From the NCBI RefSeq assembly GCF_036226365.1, contig NZ_CP108462.1, positions 3,638,501-3,702,500 of the forward strand: a stretch of DNA of 64,000 nt. Reading direction: 5' to 3'. The DNA comes from Streptomyces sp. NBC_01262. Lineage in GTDB: Bacteria > Actinomycetota > Actinomycetes > Streptomycetales > Streptomycetaceae. A program made the translations under genes and the position numbers. The notes beneath the pieces were generated by a model that was given only the letters and a program-made list of their open reading frames with translations, made no database searches and was not told the DNA's origin. Shown piece after piece: positions 9,158-16,622 of the stretch (position 1 is the stretch's first letter; every line of letters starts with the position of its first letter).

Positions 9158-10639
9158 ATGAGGGCAACCCTGCGCGCTCTGCGCGCCCTTCGAGCGCTCG
9201 TCCTGCTCGCGGGGTTTCCGCTGCTGAGCCTCCTGCCGGTGGCCGGGCTCGCCGCGCTCTGCTGGGCGGCGCACCTGGGGGCGCCCACCCGCGTCGCCGT
9301 CAAGCTCTACGTCGTGTCCGCGGTGCTCGCCTTCCTGGCGCTCCGGGGCCTGTTCATGCTGCGTACGCCCCCGGGGACCTCCCCGGCGCCCGGACTGAGC
9401 GTCACCGAGGACGGCGAGCCCGCACTGTGGCGCACCGTCCGTGAACTCGCCGAGGGGACCGGGATACCGGCACCGGCAGCCATCGTCCTCACCGGTGACG
9501 CGGCCGCCTCGCTCTCCGAGGACACCCACCCGCGCCTGCTGCTCGGCATGCCCCTGATACAGGGCCTGAGCGAGAGCCAGCTGCGCGCCGTCCTCGCCCA
9601 GGAGTTCGCCCGCCACGCCGGCCGCAGGCTCACCGGCCGCTACCGCACCCGCGTCCTACTCGCCGTGGCCGGTTTCAGGAAGGACGGCGGCCGGCCGTAC
9701 CGGGTCATGGCGCGGGGGTACACCGCCTACGCGAAGCTCTACGTCCGCGCCACCCTCGCCGACACCCGACGGCAGGAGTACGAGGCGGACGCGGTCGCCG
9801 CCCGCCTCGCCGGCCGCGACGCCACCGCCTCGGCCCTGCGGGAGATCCCCGCCCTGCGCGACGCCCACGACTACTACCTGGGCCACTACGCCGAACTCGG
9901 CCACGCCGCCGGGCTGCTCCCGCCGCCCGGTGAGATCCTCGGCGGCTTCGGGCGGATGCTGACGGCCCGCGAACTCGAACTGGCCTCACTGCGCATGCGT
10001 CATTGCGATCCCACGACCGCCGAACGCGTCAAGCGCGTCAAGGCCCTGCCCGCCGACGGCCGCACCGCAGAGGGCAAGGGCGCGGCACTGAGCCTGCTCA
10101 CCGACGCCGACCGGACCTACGCGGAACTCGAAGCGGCCCTGCTCGACGAGAACACCCGCGCACTCCCCCGCGCCGAGGACTGGCAGCACCTGCTGGACGC
10201 GGCCATGCGCGCGCGGCTCACCGGCCTCGACACCCCGGTGCACCAGGCGCTGGCCGCGTACACCGGCGAGCAGCCGGCACTGGGCACGCTGCTCAAGGTG
10301 ATCGACGACGGCCAGCTGTGGCGCCTTGCGCAGCGGCTGCCGCTGTCCGACCAGGCGGCAGCCGCGAGCGGCCGGGCCTTCCGCGAGTTCGCCCGCCCCG
10401 CGCTGCGGCGGGCTCTGCGGGGCATGGTCCTGGCCGAGCTGTCCGCGCTGAACCGGCTGCGCTGGGAGTTCTCCTGGTCGGAGGCCAACCCGAACCCCCT
10501 CATGGACGGCGGCCCGGCCCGCGTCGTGGACGCCGTGGACGCGGCGGTCGCCGACTCACCGGACACCGCACCACTGCGCGCCCTGCTGCTGCCCTCCGCC
10601 CCACCCGCCCCGCCCACCGATGAACGGAACACCTCATGA
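9158..10639 (+). CDS. M48-like membrane protein with a degenerate metallopeptidase motif
   Basis: 493 residues. Two hydrophobic segments at residues 13-35 and 48-68, then a domain laid out like M48 (Ste24/HtpX) peptidases. Where active members have HExxH, this protein has Q148-E-F-A-R152-H, so both zinc-binding histidines are replaced, while the downstream EYEAD helix (E207 to D211) that supplies the third ligand is kept. It is therefore probably a non-catalytic homologue, or uses a different geometry (for example H153). The C-terminal 200 residues are helical and unassigned. The next gene starts inside its stop codon, so the two proteins are likely partners. Confidence 0.75.
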   Translation: MRATLRALRALRALVLLAGFPLLSLLPVAGLAALCWAAHLGAPTRVAVKLYVVSAVLAFLALRGLFMLRTPPGTSPAPGLSVTEDGEPALWRTVRELAEGTGIPAPAAIVLTGDAAASLSEDTHPRLLLGMPLIQGLSESQLRAVLAQEFARHAGRRLTGRYRTRVLLAVAGFRKDGGRPYRVMARGYTAYAKLYVRATLADTRRQEYEADAVAARLAGRDATASALREIPALRDAHDYYLGHYAELGHAAGLLPPPGEILGGFGRMLTARELELASLRMRHCDPTTAERVKRVKALPADGRTAEGKGAALSLLTDADRTYAELEAALLDENTRALPRAEDWQHLLDAAMRARLTGLDTPVHQALAAYTGEQPALGTLLKVIDDGQLWRLAQRLPLSDQAAAASGRAFREFARPALRRALRGMVLAELSALNRLRWEFSWSEANPNPLMDGGPARVVDAVDAAVADSPDTAPLRALLLPSAPPAPPTDERNTS

Positions 10640-11742
10640 GCGTCCTCGCCTGGATCCTGGGGATCCTCGCGATACCCACCGTCGCCGTGCTCGCCTGGCT
10701 CGGGACTGTCTTCGTCAAGGAGTTCCGGCGCTCCCTGCGCGAGGAGAACGCCACCGTCGCCTACGAGCTGCCCGCCGCGTCCGCCGCACTGGGCCTGCTC
10801 CCGCAGGACCAGCAGAACACCAAGGCGGCCGGCCCGACGCCCGCCGTGCTCACCGCGGCGGTGGCCGCCGCCGAGGCCGGGGACTGGAAACCGGCCGCCG
10901 CCCTGCTCCAGGACACCGGCAAGGACTGGGAGCGCCGGGCCGTCGCCGTCGCCCGGCTCGCCACCGCCGCCGCCGAGGACGACACCTGGCTCCTGGCCTG
11001 GGAGTCCGAGCACCCGGACAGCCCCGACGCCGCCGTGCTACGGGCCCGCAGCACCGTGTTCCTGGCCTGGAACATCCGCGGCGGCAAGCGCGCCCGGTAC
11101 ACCACCGGTGAGCAGTTCGACGGTTTCCACCGCACCCTGGAGCGCTCCCGCGAGGAGAACGCCCGCGCCGCCGCCCTCTCCCCCGACGACCCGATCCCGT
11201 ACGTCGGCGAGATCTGGACCGCGCTCGGCCTCGGCCTCCCGCACGCCCACATGGACCGCCTCTGGGACCGGCTCACCGCCCTCGCCCCGCACCACTACGA
11301 GGCCCACTTCGGCGCCCTCCAGTACTGGTGCGCCAAATGGCGCGGCTCCCACGAGCAGGCCCGCGACTTCGCCGCCCGCGCCGCCGCCTCAGCCCCGCTC
11401 GGCAGCCTCCTCACCGCCTTCCCCCTCATCGCCTGGTTCGAGGAGCACCACGACACCGACACCCCGCAGGACGCCTACCTCACCCCCGAACTCACCGCCC
11501 TCGTCGACGCCGCCCTCTCCGACGCGGCCGCCGCCCCCGCCGACCACCCCCGCCTCCCCGAGGTACGCCACCTCCTGGCCTACTTCCTCACCATGCAGGA
11601 CCGCGACGAGGCCTCCGTAGAGCAGTTCCGCCTGGTCGACGGCTACGTCGATGCCCTCCCCTGGCGCTACGACCCCGATCCCGCGAAGGAGTACTGCCGG
11701 CTGCGCGACATCACCGTCAAGAACGCAGCCCGCGGTGGCTGA
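10636..11742 (+). CDS. Membrane-anchored helical-repeat protein, unknown function
   Basis: 368 residues, starting within the stop of the preceding gene (ATGA). A single N-terminal membrane helix (residues 3-27) is followed by an entirely helical, Ala-rich region that resembles TPR-type repeats without a clear consensus; conserved-looking segments include YVGEIWTALGLGLPHAH and HHYEAHFGALQYWCAKW. The overlap with the M48-like gene suggests a two-protein membrane complex. I do not recognise the family by name. Confidence 0.75.
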   Translation: MSVLAWILGILAIPTVAVLAWLGTVFVKEFRRSLREENATVAYELPAASAALGLLPQDQQNTKAAGPTPAVLTAAVAAAEAGDWKPAAALLQDTGKDWERRAVAVARLATAAAEDDTWLLAWESEHPDSPDAAVLRARSTVFLAWNIRGGKRARYTTGEQFDGFHRTLERSREENARAAALSPDDPIPYVGEIWTALGLGLPHAHMDRLWDRLTALAPHHYEAHFGALQYWCAKWRGSHEQARDFAARAAASAPLGSLLTAFPLIAWFEEHHDTDTPQDAYLTPELTALVDAALSDAAAAPADHPRLPEVRHLLAYFLTMQDRDEASVEQFRLVDGYVDALPWRYDPDPAKEYCRLRDITVKNAARGG

Positions 11743-11808
11743 GGGAATCCACCACACCCCCCAAACGTTGACCCATTACGTCACCCGTCCCGCCAGGAGG
11801 AGCACCGC

Positions 11809-12465
11809 ATGCTGTTCAGCCGCACGCCCCGGCTGCCCACCCTCGACGAGGCCCTCCCCGGCCGCGCCACCCCCGGCTTCACCCTCCCCGCCCGCCACAC
11901 CGTCCTCGGCAACCCCCTCGCCGGCCCCTACCCGGACGGCCTCGCCACCGCCGACTTCGGCCTCGGCTGCTTCTGGGGCGCCGAGCGCAAGTTCTGGCAG
12001 ACCCCCGGCGTCTGGACCACCCTCGTCGGCTACCAGGGCGGCCACACCGCCAACCCCACCTACGAAGAGGTCTGCTCCGGCCTCACCGGCCACACCGAAG
12101 CCGTCCGCGTCGTCTACGACCCCGCCCTCGTCTCCTACGAAGACCTCCTCAAGGTCTTCTGGGAAGCCCACAACCCCACCCAGGGCTTCCGCCAGGGCAA
12201 CGACACCGGCACCCAGTACCGCTCCGCCGTCTACACCCACTCCCCCGCCCAGTCCGCCTCCGCCGACTCCTCCCGCGCCGCCTACCAGCCCGTCCTCACC
12301 CGCGCCGGCTACGGCGACATCACCACCGAGATCCTCCCCGCCGGCCCCTTCTACCCCGCCGAGCCCTACCACCAGCAGTACCTCGACAAAAACCCCACCG
12401 GCTACTGCGGCATCGGCGGCACCGGCCAGTCCTGCCCCATCGGCGTAGCCCGCACCAACGGCTGA
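11809..12465 (+). CDS. msrA: Peptide-methionine (S)-S-oxide reductase
   Basis: 218 residues, preceded by a strong CAGGAGGAG ribosome site. The catalytic C54 lies in [13 protein letters not shown], the defining MsrA motif, and [20 protein letters not shown] and the GTQYRSAVY segment follow in the expected order. The tail [15 protein letters not shown] contains resolving cysteines, so recycling through thioredoxin is likely. It reduces methionine-S-sulfoxide in proteins. No signal peptide, hence cytoplasmic. Apparently monocistronic. Confidence 0.95.
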   Translation: MLFSRTPRLPTLDEALPGRATPGFTLPARHTVLGNPLAGPYPDGLATADFGLGCFWGAERKFWQTPGVWTTLVGYQGGHTANPTYEEVCSGLTGHTEAVRVVYDPALVSYEDLLKVFWEAHNPTQGFRQGNDTGTQYRSAVYTHSPAQSASADSSRAAYQPVLTRAGYGDITTEILPAGPFYPAEPYHQQYLDKNPTGYCGIGGTGQSCPIGVARTNG

Positions 12466-12787
12466 CCGGCACCCCCGCCCCGTTACGCTCTGGCCCATGT
12501 CACCCATGGGCCAGAAGCTCGCGGCATGTATTGCCACTGCTCCGGCGGCTTCTTCTTCGCCCTGTCCGACGAGAGCCTCTCCGACGCTCTGGTCACCGGC
12601 CTCGTCGGTGGAGTTCTACTCGGCGGGATCTTCGGGCTCACGGCTTGGGGCGCTGGGACGGTTCGTAGGAGGCGGCAAGGGCGCTGCTCCGAATTTCCTG
12701 TTGTGGAAACTCGAACCCCTTGCGCCCGCCCATACCGGGTCGGGAGCATCGAACGCGGCACTGGCCAGTACGGGAGAGGGGAACTCC
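12466..12787 (+). pseudogene. Gene-poor stretch with a possible membrane-protein remnant (12526 to about 12690)
   Basis: These 322 bases contain no intact gene. From the ATG at 12526 about 36-50 codons have coding-like third positions and encode a plausible membrane helix (ALVTGLVGGVLLGGIFGLTA) followed by Arg-rich residues. After about 12690 the frame loses coding character and runs into the next gene in the wrong frame. It may be a truncated gene; chance is not excluded. Confidence 0.3.
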
Positions 12788-12991
12788 ATGCAGGTGACGA
12801 AGTACGTCGGCGAATGCGACGAGAACGAGTGTCCCGGAGTATTCACCACCGACCGGGACAGCTACCTGTTCCAGGGCGACGCGGTCACGGACCACGGCCT
12901 GACCATCCCGGCCGGAGAAGGTGTCGTTGAGCTTCCGGCGTCCCTGGTGAAGGCACTCGTCGAGAAGGCGGTTCGCGATGGTCTCGTCTAG
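12788..12991 (+). CDS. Small conserved protein upstream of DUF6879 gene
   Basis: 67 residues from the ATG at 12788, preceded by GGGAGAGGGG. The sequence is acidic with two cysteines near the start (GECDENECPG). A longer in-frame reading from 12497 exists, but its N-terminal part has poor coding character and no ribosome site. The stop overlaps the next gene by 14 bases, indicating co-translation. Short proteins of this sort often precede DUF6879/Xre gene pairs in streptomycetes. Function unknown. Confidence 0.65.
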   Translation: MQVTKYVGECDENECPGVFTTDRDSYLFQGDAVTDHGLTIPAGEGVVELPASLVKALVEKAVRDGLV

Positions 12992-13496
12992 GGACCTGTT
13001 CCAGGACTTCGAGCGTGAGGCATTCCGCCTCGAAACCCTGGACGACTACAACATCCCCCGCGCCGCCGATGACTTCCGGGCTTTCCTCGCAGGAGAGGAA
13101 CAGCCCGACAGTTTCCGTAACAGCTCATGGGTCACAACCGTGCGCAACGCCACCGAGGGCGGCAAACGCATGTATCGGGTGCACATCCTGTCTCGGCCTC
13201 TGACAGACTATCTCCGGTATGAACTGGCATGGGGGTATCACCGCAACGCCAAGGCGGGAGAGGAGTTCTTCATCCTCGACACCACCGAACAGGAAAACCC
13301 CCTGGAGGGGGTTCCTGACTTCTGGATGTTCGATGAATCGACGGTCAGCGTCATGCACTACGACGAAACGGCCGCGTTCACCGGATCGGAGATCCTGCCC
13401 GAGGAACGGGCCGCAGAGTTCATCACGTACAGGGACACCGCTCTGACTCGTGCTCAGCCGTTTCCAGAATGGTGGGCAAAGTACGGCACGGAGTGA
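12978..13496 (+). CDS. DUF6879-family protein
   Basis: 172 residues. Starts with DLFQDFEREAFRLETLDDY, continues with a WVTTVRNATEGGKRMYRVHI strand region, and has the YELAWGYHRNAKAGEEFFIL core, all characteristic of DUF6879 proteins found beside Xre/DUF5753 regulators in actinobacteria. It overlaps the gene on each side (14 and 28 bases), so this is a tightly coupled operon. The family has no established biochemical activity. By location it probably modulates, or is controlled by, the adjacent regulator (inference). Confidence 0.8.
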   Translation: MVSSRDLFQDFEREAFRLETLDDYNIPRAADDFRAFLAGEEQPDSFRNSSWVTTVRNATEGGKRMYRVHILSRPLTDYLRYELAWGYHRNAKAGEEFFILDTTEQENPLEGVPDFWMFDESTVSVMHYDETAAFTGSEILPEERAAEFITYRDTALTRAQPFPEWWAKYGTE

Positions 13497-14323
13497 ACAG
13501 GGCAGAACTCGGCGCAGCACTGCGGGCTCTACGGGAAGCTTCCGGTCAGGAGGCTAAAGCCGTGGCCCGCAGCGCTGTCATGTCTACGAGCAAGCTGAGC
13601 AAGATTGAGAACGGGCACGCCGCGCCCAGCGTGACGGACGTAGACCGCATCCTCACCGCCATTGGCGTATCGGATGAGGTCAAGTCCACATACATGGCCG
13701 TTGCCAGAGCGGACGCGACAGAGACCACAGCTTGGCGCCTGGTACGCCGCATGGGCCACTACAGAAAGCAGCAGCAGACGCAGGCCCTGGAGGCTCAGAT
13801 GACTCTGCTGCGCCTCTTCCAACCGGCCTTGGTTCCAGGTCTGCTCCAGACTCCCGAATACATCCGAGCCGTACTCTCACGCCACAACCTGGGCGATGAG
13901 CAACTGTCGCGCACCATCGGGGCACGCATCGACAGGCAACGAGTCCTGTACGACACCAGCAAAGATCTACGCTTCATCATCACCGAACCTGTCATACGGT
14001 GGCGCATCCTCCCAGCCTCAATGATGGCAGGACAGGTGGACCGGATCCTTTCCGTATCTCGCCTCCCGAACGTAGACGTACGAATCATTCCCCTTGACGC
14101 TCCGCAACACGACTTCCCTAACCACACGTTCGTGATCAGAGACGACAGGCTTGTAACAGTGGAGACAGTCCACGCCGAGCTGGCAATCACTGACCCTCGC
14201 GACGTGGCGCGCTATATCAGCAAGTTCGACGGTTTCGCATCCGTGGCGCTTTCCGGAGACGACGCCCGCACGATGATGGAGGGCATCCGAGACAGATTCT
14301 TGCGCGAACAGGAAACTGACTAG
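13469..14323 (+). CDS. Xre-type helix-turn-helix regulator with DUF5753 domain
   Basis: 284 residues. Residues about 11-65 form a lambda-repressor-like HTH (LGAALRALREASGQEAKAVA, then TSKLSKIENG). Residues about 95-280 are a DUF5753 domain, with QPALVPGLLQTPEYIRAVLS and IIPLDAPQH as typical segments. This is the WhiJ-like regulator class abundant in Streptomyces. Starting at the ATG (13469) gives 28 bases of overlap with the DUF6879 gene. The GTG at 13493, overlapping that gene's stop codon, is a good alternative. Codon third positions are noticeably less GC-rich than neighbours, consistent with an acquired or mobile cassette. Confidence 0.88.
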   Translation: MVGKVRHGVNRAELGAALRALREASGQEAKAVARSAVMSTSKLSKIENGHAAPSVTDVDRILTAIGVSDEVKSTYMAVARADATETTAWRLVRRMGHYRKQQQTQALEAQMTLLRLFQPALVPGLLQTPEYIRAVLSRHNLGDEQLSRTIGARIDRQRVLYDTSKDLRFIITEPVIRWRILPASMMAGQVDRILSVSRLPNVDVRIIPLDAPQHDFPNHTFVIRDDRLVTVETVHAELAITDPRDVARYISKFDGFASVALSGDDARTMMEGIRDRFLREQETD

Positions 14324-14381
14324 GGATGCCCCAACTCCCTCTCTACCTTGGATGCACGGACGAGGCCGAGGGGACGAGCGG

Positions 14382-14825
14382 ATGACCACCACCGAGGAGC
14401 AGCCCGCGCAAGAGGTCATGCGCTGGCGTTGGAACCGTCACCCGAAATGCGTCCATCTCGCGCGCTGCCAACTGCGCCGGTATCTCAAAGCTTCGGACGC
14501 AGAGGAACTCGGCGATTCGGCAACGCTGTTGCTATCCGAACTCCTGACCAACGCCGTGCGTCACGCACACGTATCGCCAGGGCGCGAGATCGAGACCGCA
14601 TTCGACGTCACCGAGGAACGGCTCCGGGTGGAAGTGTCGGACGCCTCCAACGAAGTGCCCAGGCTACGCCACCCAAAAGATGACGACGAAGAAGGGCGAG
14701 GCTTGGCCCTGGTCGCCATGGTGGCAACCCGATGGGGCACCGACGCCCGAAAGACCAACGGGACTTACGCCATCGGTAAGACCGTGTGGTTCGAGATCGA
14801 CCGCCTCCTCCACACCATCGACTGA
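14382..14825 (+). CDS. Anti-sigma-type ATP-binding protein (HATPase_c)
   Basis: 147 residues from the ATG at 14382, preceded by GGGGACGAG. The Bergerat ATP fold is evident: N box LLLSELLTNAVRHAH (residues about 47-61), a degenerate G1 region VEVSDASNE, and G2 GRGLALVAMVATRWG. Small stand-alone HATPases of the RsbW/SpoIIAB type are common beside DUF5753 regulators and DUF397 proteins. They may act as anti-sigma kinases, although no cognate sigma or anti-anti-sigma gene is adjacent. Cytoplasmic. Confidence 0.85.
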   Translation: MTTTEEQPAQEVMRWRWNRHPKCVHLARCQLRRYLKASDAEELGDSATLLLSELLTNAVRHAHVSPGREIETAFDVTEERLRVEVSDASNEVPRLRHPKDDDEEGRGLALVAMVATRWGTDARKTNGTYAIGKTVWFEIDRLLHTID

Positions 14826-14906
14826 TGGCGTCGACAGTTCCTTGGGAACCGACTTGCGCCGGGTAGGTTGAAGTGAGGGTTCAGAATCACGCCCACGGGA
14901 GAAGCC

Positions 14907-15260
14907 ATGACCACCTCCGCTGACGGGCAGCCTCTCATCCCTCAGCCGCCCGCCATGGTGACCGCCTTGCGCCAGGCCATCGCGCAGATCACCCCCGCCG
15001 CGCTTCCCGCCTTTACTCGTGAACTCGATCAGGCGGCCGACCAGTCCCGGCAGGGATCCGGTCTTTCCCCCTTGCGGCGGTTCACCGCCCAATGGGCCGT
15101 TTACGTCTACATCCAGCGGCAACCGCATCTCGCAGCAAACCTGCGGCACTGGGAAGACCTCGCAGAGACCGGGGGCTCGGCGCAGGCCCTGCGGGCGGCC
15201 TCTGAGCTCGGAAAAATCCTGGACGAGGCGCACGCCGCACTCACCATGCCCCAGCCGTGA
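14907..15260 (+). CDS. Small helical protein, possibly DUF6247 family
   Basis: 117 residues, predicted almost wholly helical: ALPAFTRELDQAADQSRQGS followed by LSPLRRFTAQWAVYVYIQRQ. The pattern of a 'F..EL..A' helix, then 'L..L......W' and a conserved Trp resembles proteins labelled DUF6247 in streptomycetes, but I cannot verify the match. Probably the last gene of the regulatory cassette; a strong hairpin follows. Confidence 0.6.
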   Translation: MTTSADGQPLIPQPPAMVTALRQAIAQITPAALPAFTRELDQAADQSRQGSGLSPLRRFTAQWAVYVYIQRQPHLAANLRHWEDLAETGGSAQALRAASELGKILDEAHAALTMPQP

Positions 15261-15277
15261 GCACCGGCTGGGGCTGA

Positions 15278-15315
15278 CCGGCCCGGCCCCGAGCGTCGCG
15301 CCGGGGCCGGGCCGG
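15278..15315. terminator. Bidirectional hairpin between convergent genes
   Basis: A 14-base perfect stem (CCGGCCCGGCCCCG and its complement) with a 10-base loop lies between the stop of the helical protein (15260) and the stop of the lipoprotein gene (15327, opposite strand). Confidence 0.65.
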
Positions 15316-15326
15316 GGATGCGTAGG

Positions 15327-16112
15327 TCAGCTCAGCTTCGCGAGCTGGGCGTCGACGATCTCACTGGGGAACTCGAAGTCGTCGCCGGAGATGAAGGACG
15401 CGACGTTGATCGCGGTGAAGTACGCGACCGTGGCGCCCTTGCGGAGGACCACGACCTTCATCGGGCCGGTGGAGCCGTCCTGGACGGCGGTCGCGGTCAG
15501 CGCCACCGCCTCGTCGGCACCCTTGGGTGCGGTGTCCGTGACGAGCTTGGTGACCTTCTCGTCCTCGCCGTCGGCCTTGGCCGTGAAGCCGCCCGCGCAG
15601 GCGGTGCCCGCGTCGGTGACCGACTTCAGGACGGCCTCGGCGGCAGCCTGGTCCGGGTAGGAGGACAGGGTCACCAGGGACACCGACACGTCGTAGGCCG
15701 ACTCCAGTTCATCGGCCGACGGGGACGCCGACGACGCCTTGGACTTGCTCGTCAGCTGACGCTGCTCGGTCACCGACGGCTTGCCCAGCGGGGCCCCTGA
15801 CAGGGCGTAGGCCACTGGGGCGCAGGCCGACTTGGCGACCTTGACGGTCGCCTGGCTGTAGACGTCGCCCTTGCCCGGCGTCTTGACGGAGAAGCCGTCG
15901 ATGTCCGAAGCGGTCAGGGAGGCCTTCTTCAGTTCGGCGGCGGTCAGCGGGGTGGCCGCCGACGGTGCCGACGCGGAGGGGGAACCCGCCGGCGCCGCGC
16001 TGCTTGCCTTGGCGTCCTCGGTGCCGCTATCCGAACTGTCGCAGCCCACGACGAGGGCAAGGGACAGGACGGTAGCCGCAGCCGTGACGATACGACTCAT
16101 GGCGGTGCTCAT
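15327..16112 (-). CDS. Secreted lipoprotein, unknown function
   Basis: 261 residues from the ATG at 16112; a second ATG four codons later is equally possible. The signal peptide ends in lipobox LVVGC with C24 as the lipidated residue, followed by a Ser/Ala/Pro-rich linker (residues about 25-65). The mature part has a mixed alpha/beta pattern with a putative disulfide pair (SACAPVAY and GTACAGGF). It ends in a segment consistent with the DUF/PknH-sensor-like lipoproteins of actinobacteria, but no firm family is recognised. It faces outwards on the membrane. Confidence 0.75.
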   Translation of the reverse strand: MSTAMSRIVTAAATVLSLALVVGCDSSDSGTEDAKASSAAPAGSPSASAPSAATPLTAAELKKASLTASDIDGFSVKTPGKGDVYSQATVKVAKSACAPVAYALSGAPLGKPSVTEQRQLTSKSKASSASPSADELESAYDVSVSLVTLSSYPDQAAAEAVLKSVTDAGTACAGGFTAKADGEDEKVTKLVTDTAPKGADEAVALTATAVQDGSTGPMKVVVLRKGATVAYFTAINVASFISGDDFEFPSEIVDAQLAKLS

Positions 16113-16175
16113 TATTTCTTCAACTCTCCACTCTGAGATAACCATCGGCCAGGGTACGGCTCACTCCTGACGCAG

Positions 16176-16622
16176 TCATCGGCGCAGGACTCGCAGGAAT
16201 TCGGCAACATCTGCGGCCACTTCGATCCAACCGGGAGCACCCGCAGGCAAATACATCACCCGTGGTCTCTCGGTCGGCAGAGCGTAGTGCAGAGCGATGG
16301 GCATGTCATGCCCCAGATCTCCAACAAGCATGGACTGGGCGGGCAGGACGGCTTCGTAGCCAGGGGCCGCAGGCACGGAAGCCCCATACAGCTCTGCCTG
16401 CTCCTCGGACTCACTCCACCAATAGGAATTCTCCTGGACCATCCCGAGCAGCGAGTACAGCCTTGCCCCGCTCGTCGGAACGTCAGTGAAGACGTCCGCC
16501 AGCGACGCGATCGACGACTGCCCGACAGGGAAGGCCCACTCCCCCGATGACATGGCCAGCAGAATTTCCCTGGGGACCTCGCATTCGCCCAGGACCACCC
16601 TGGCCGGGTCAAACCCCATCAT
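16176..16622 (-). CDS. SUKH (SMI1/KNR4-like) immunity protein for the Rhs toxin
   Basis: 148 residues. The C-terminal half (VGDLGHDMPIALHYAL, then PRVMYLP and WIEVAADVAEFLRVL) follows the pattern of SMI1/KNR4 (SUKH) immunity proteins, in which a 'GD...PIALDY' strand is followed by 'W..IA..FEEFL'. Its start ATG overlaps the stop codon of the giant Rhs toxin gene (ATGA at 16619-16622), the classic layout of a polymorphic toxin and its cognate immunity gene. It would act in the cytoplasm, binding and neutralising the toxin C-terminus. Family call by pattern only. Confidence 0.72.
   Translation of the reverse strand: MMGFDPARVVLGECEVPREILLAMSSGEWAFPVGQSSIASLADVFTDVPTSGARLYSLLGMVQENSYWWSESEEQAELYGASVPAAPGYEAVLPAQSMLVGDLGHDMPIALHYALPTERPRVMYLPAGAPGWIEVAADVAEFLRVLRR

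Noticed and set aside
12483..12761. 92-residue minus-strand frame in the gap after msrA
   Set aside because: No ribosome site, Pro/Arg-rich composition typical of antisense frames.
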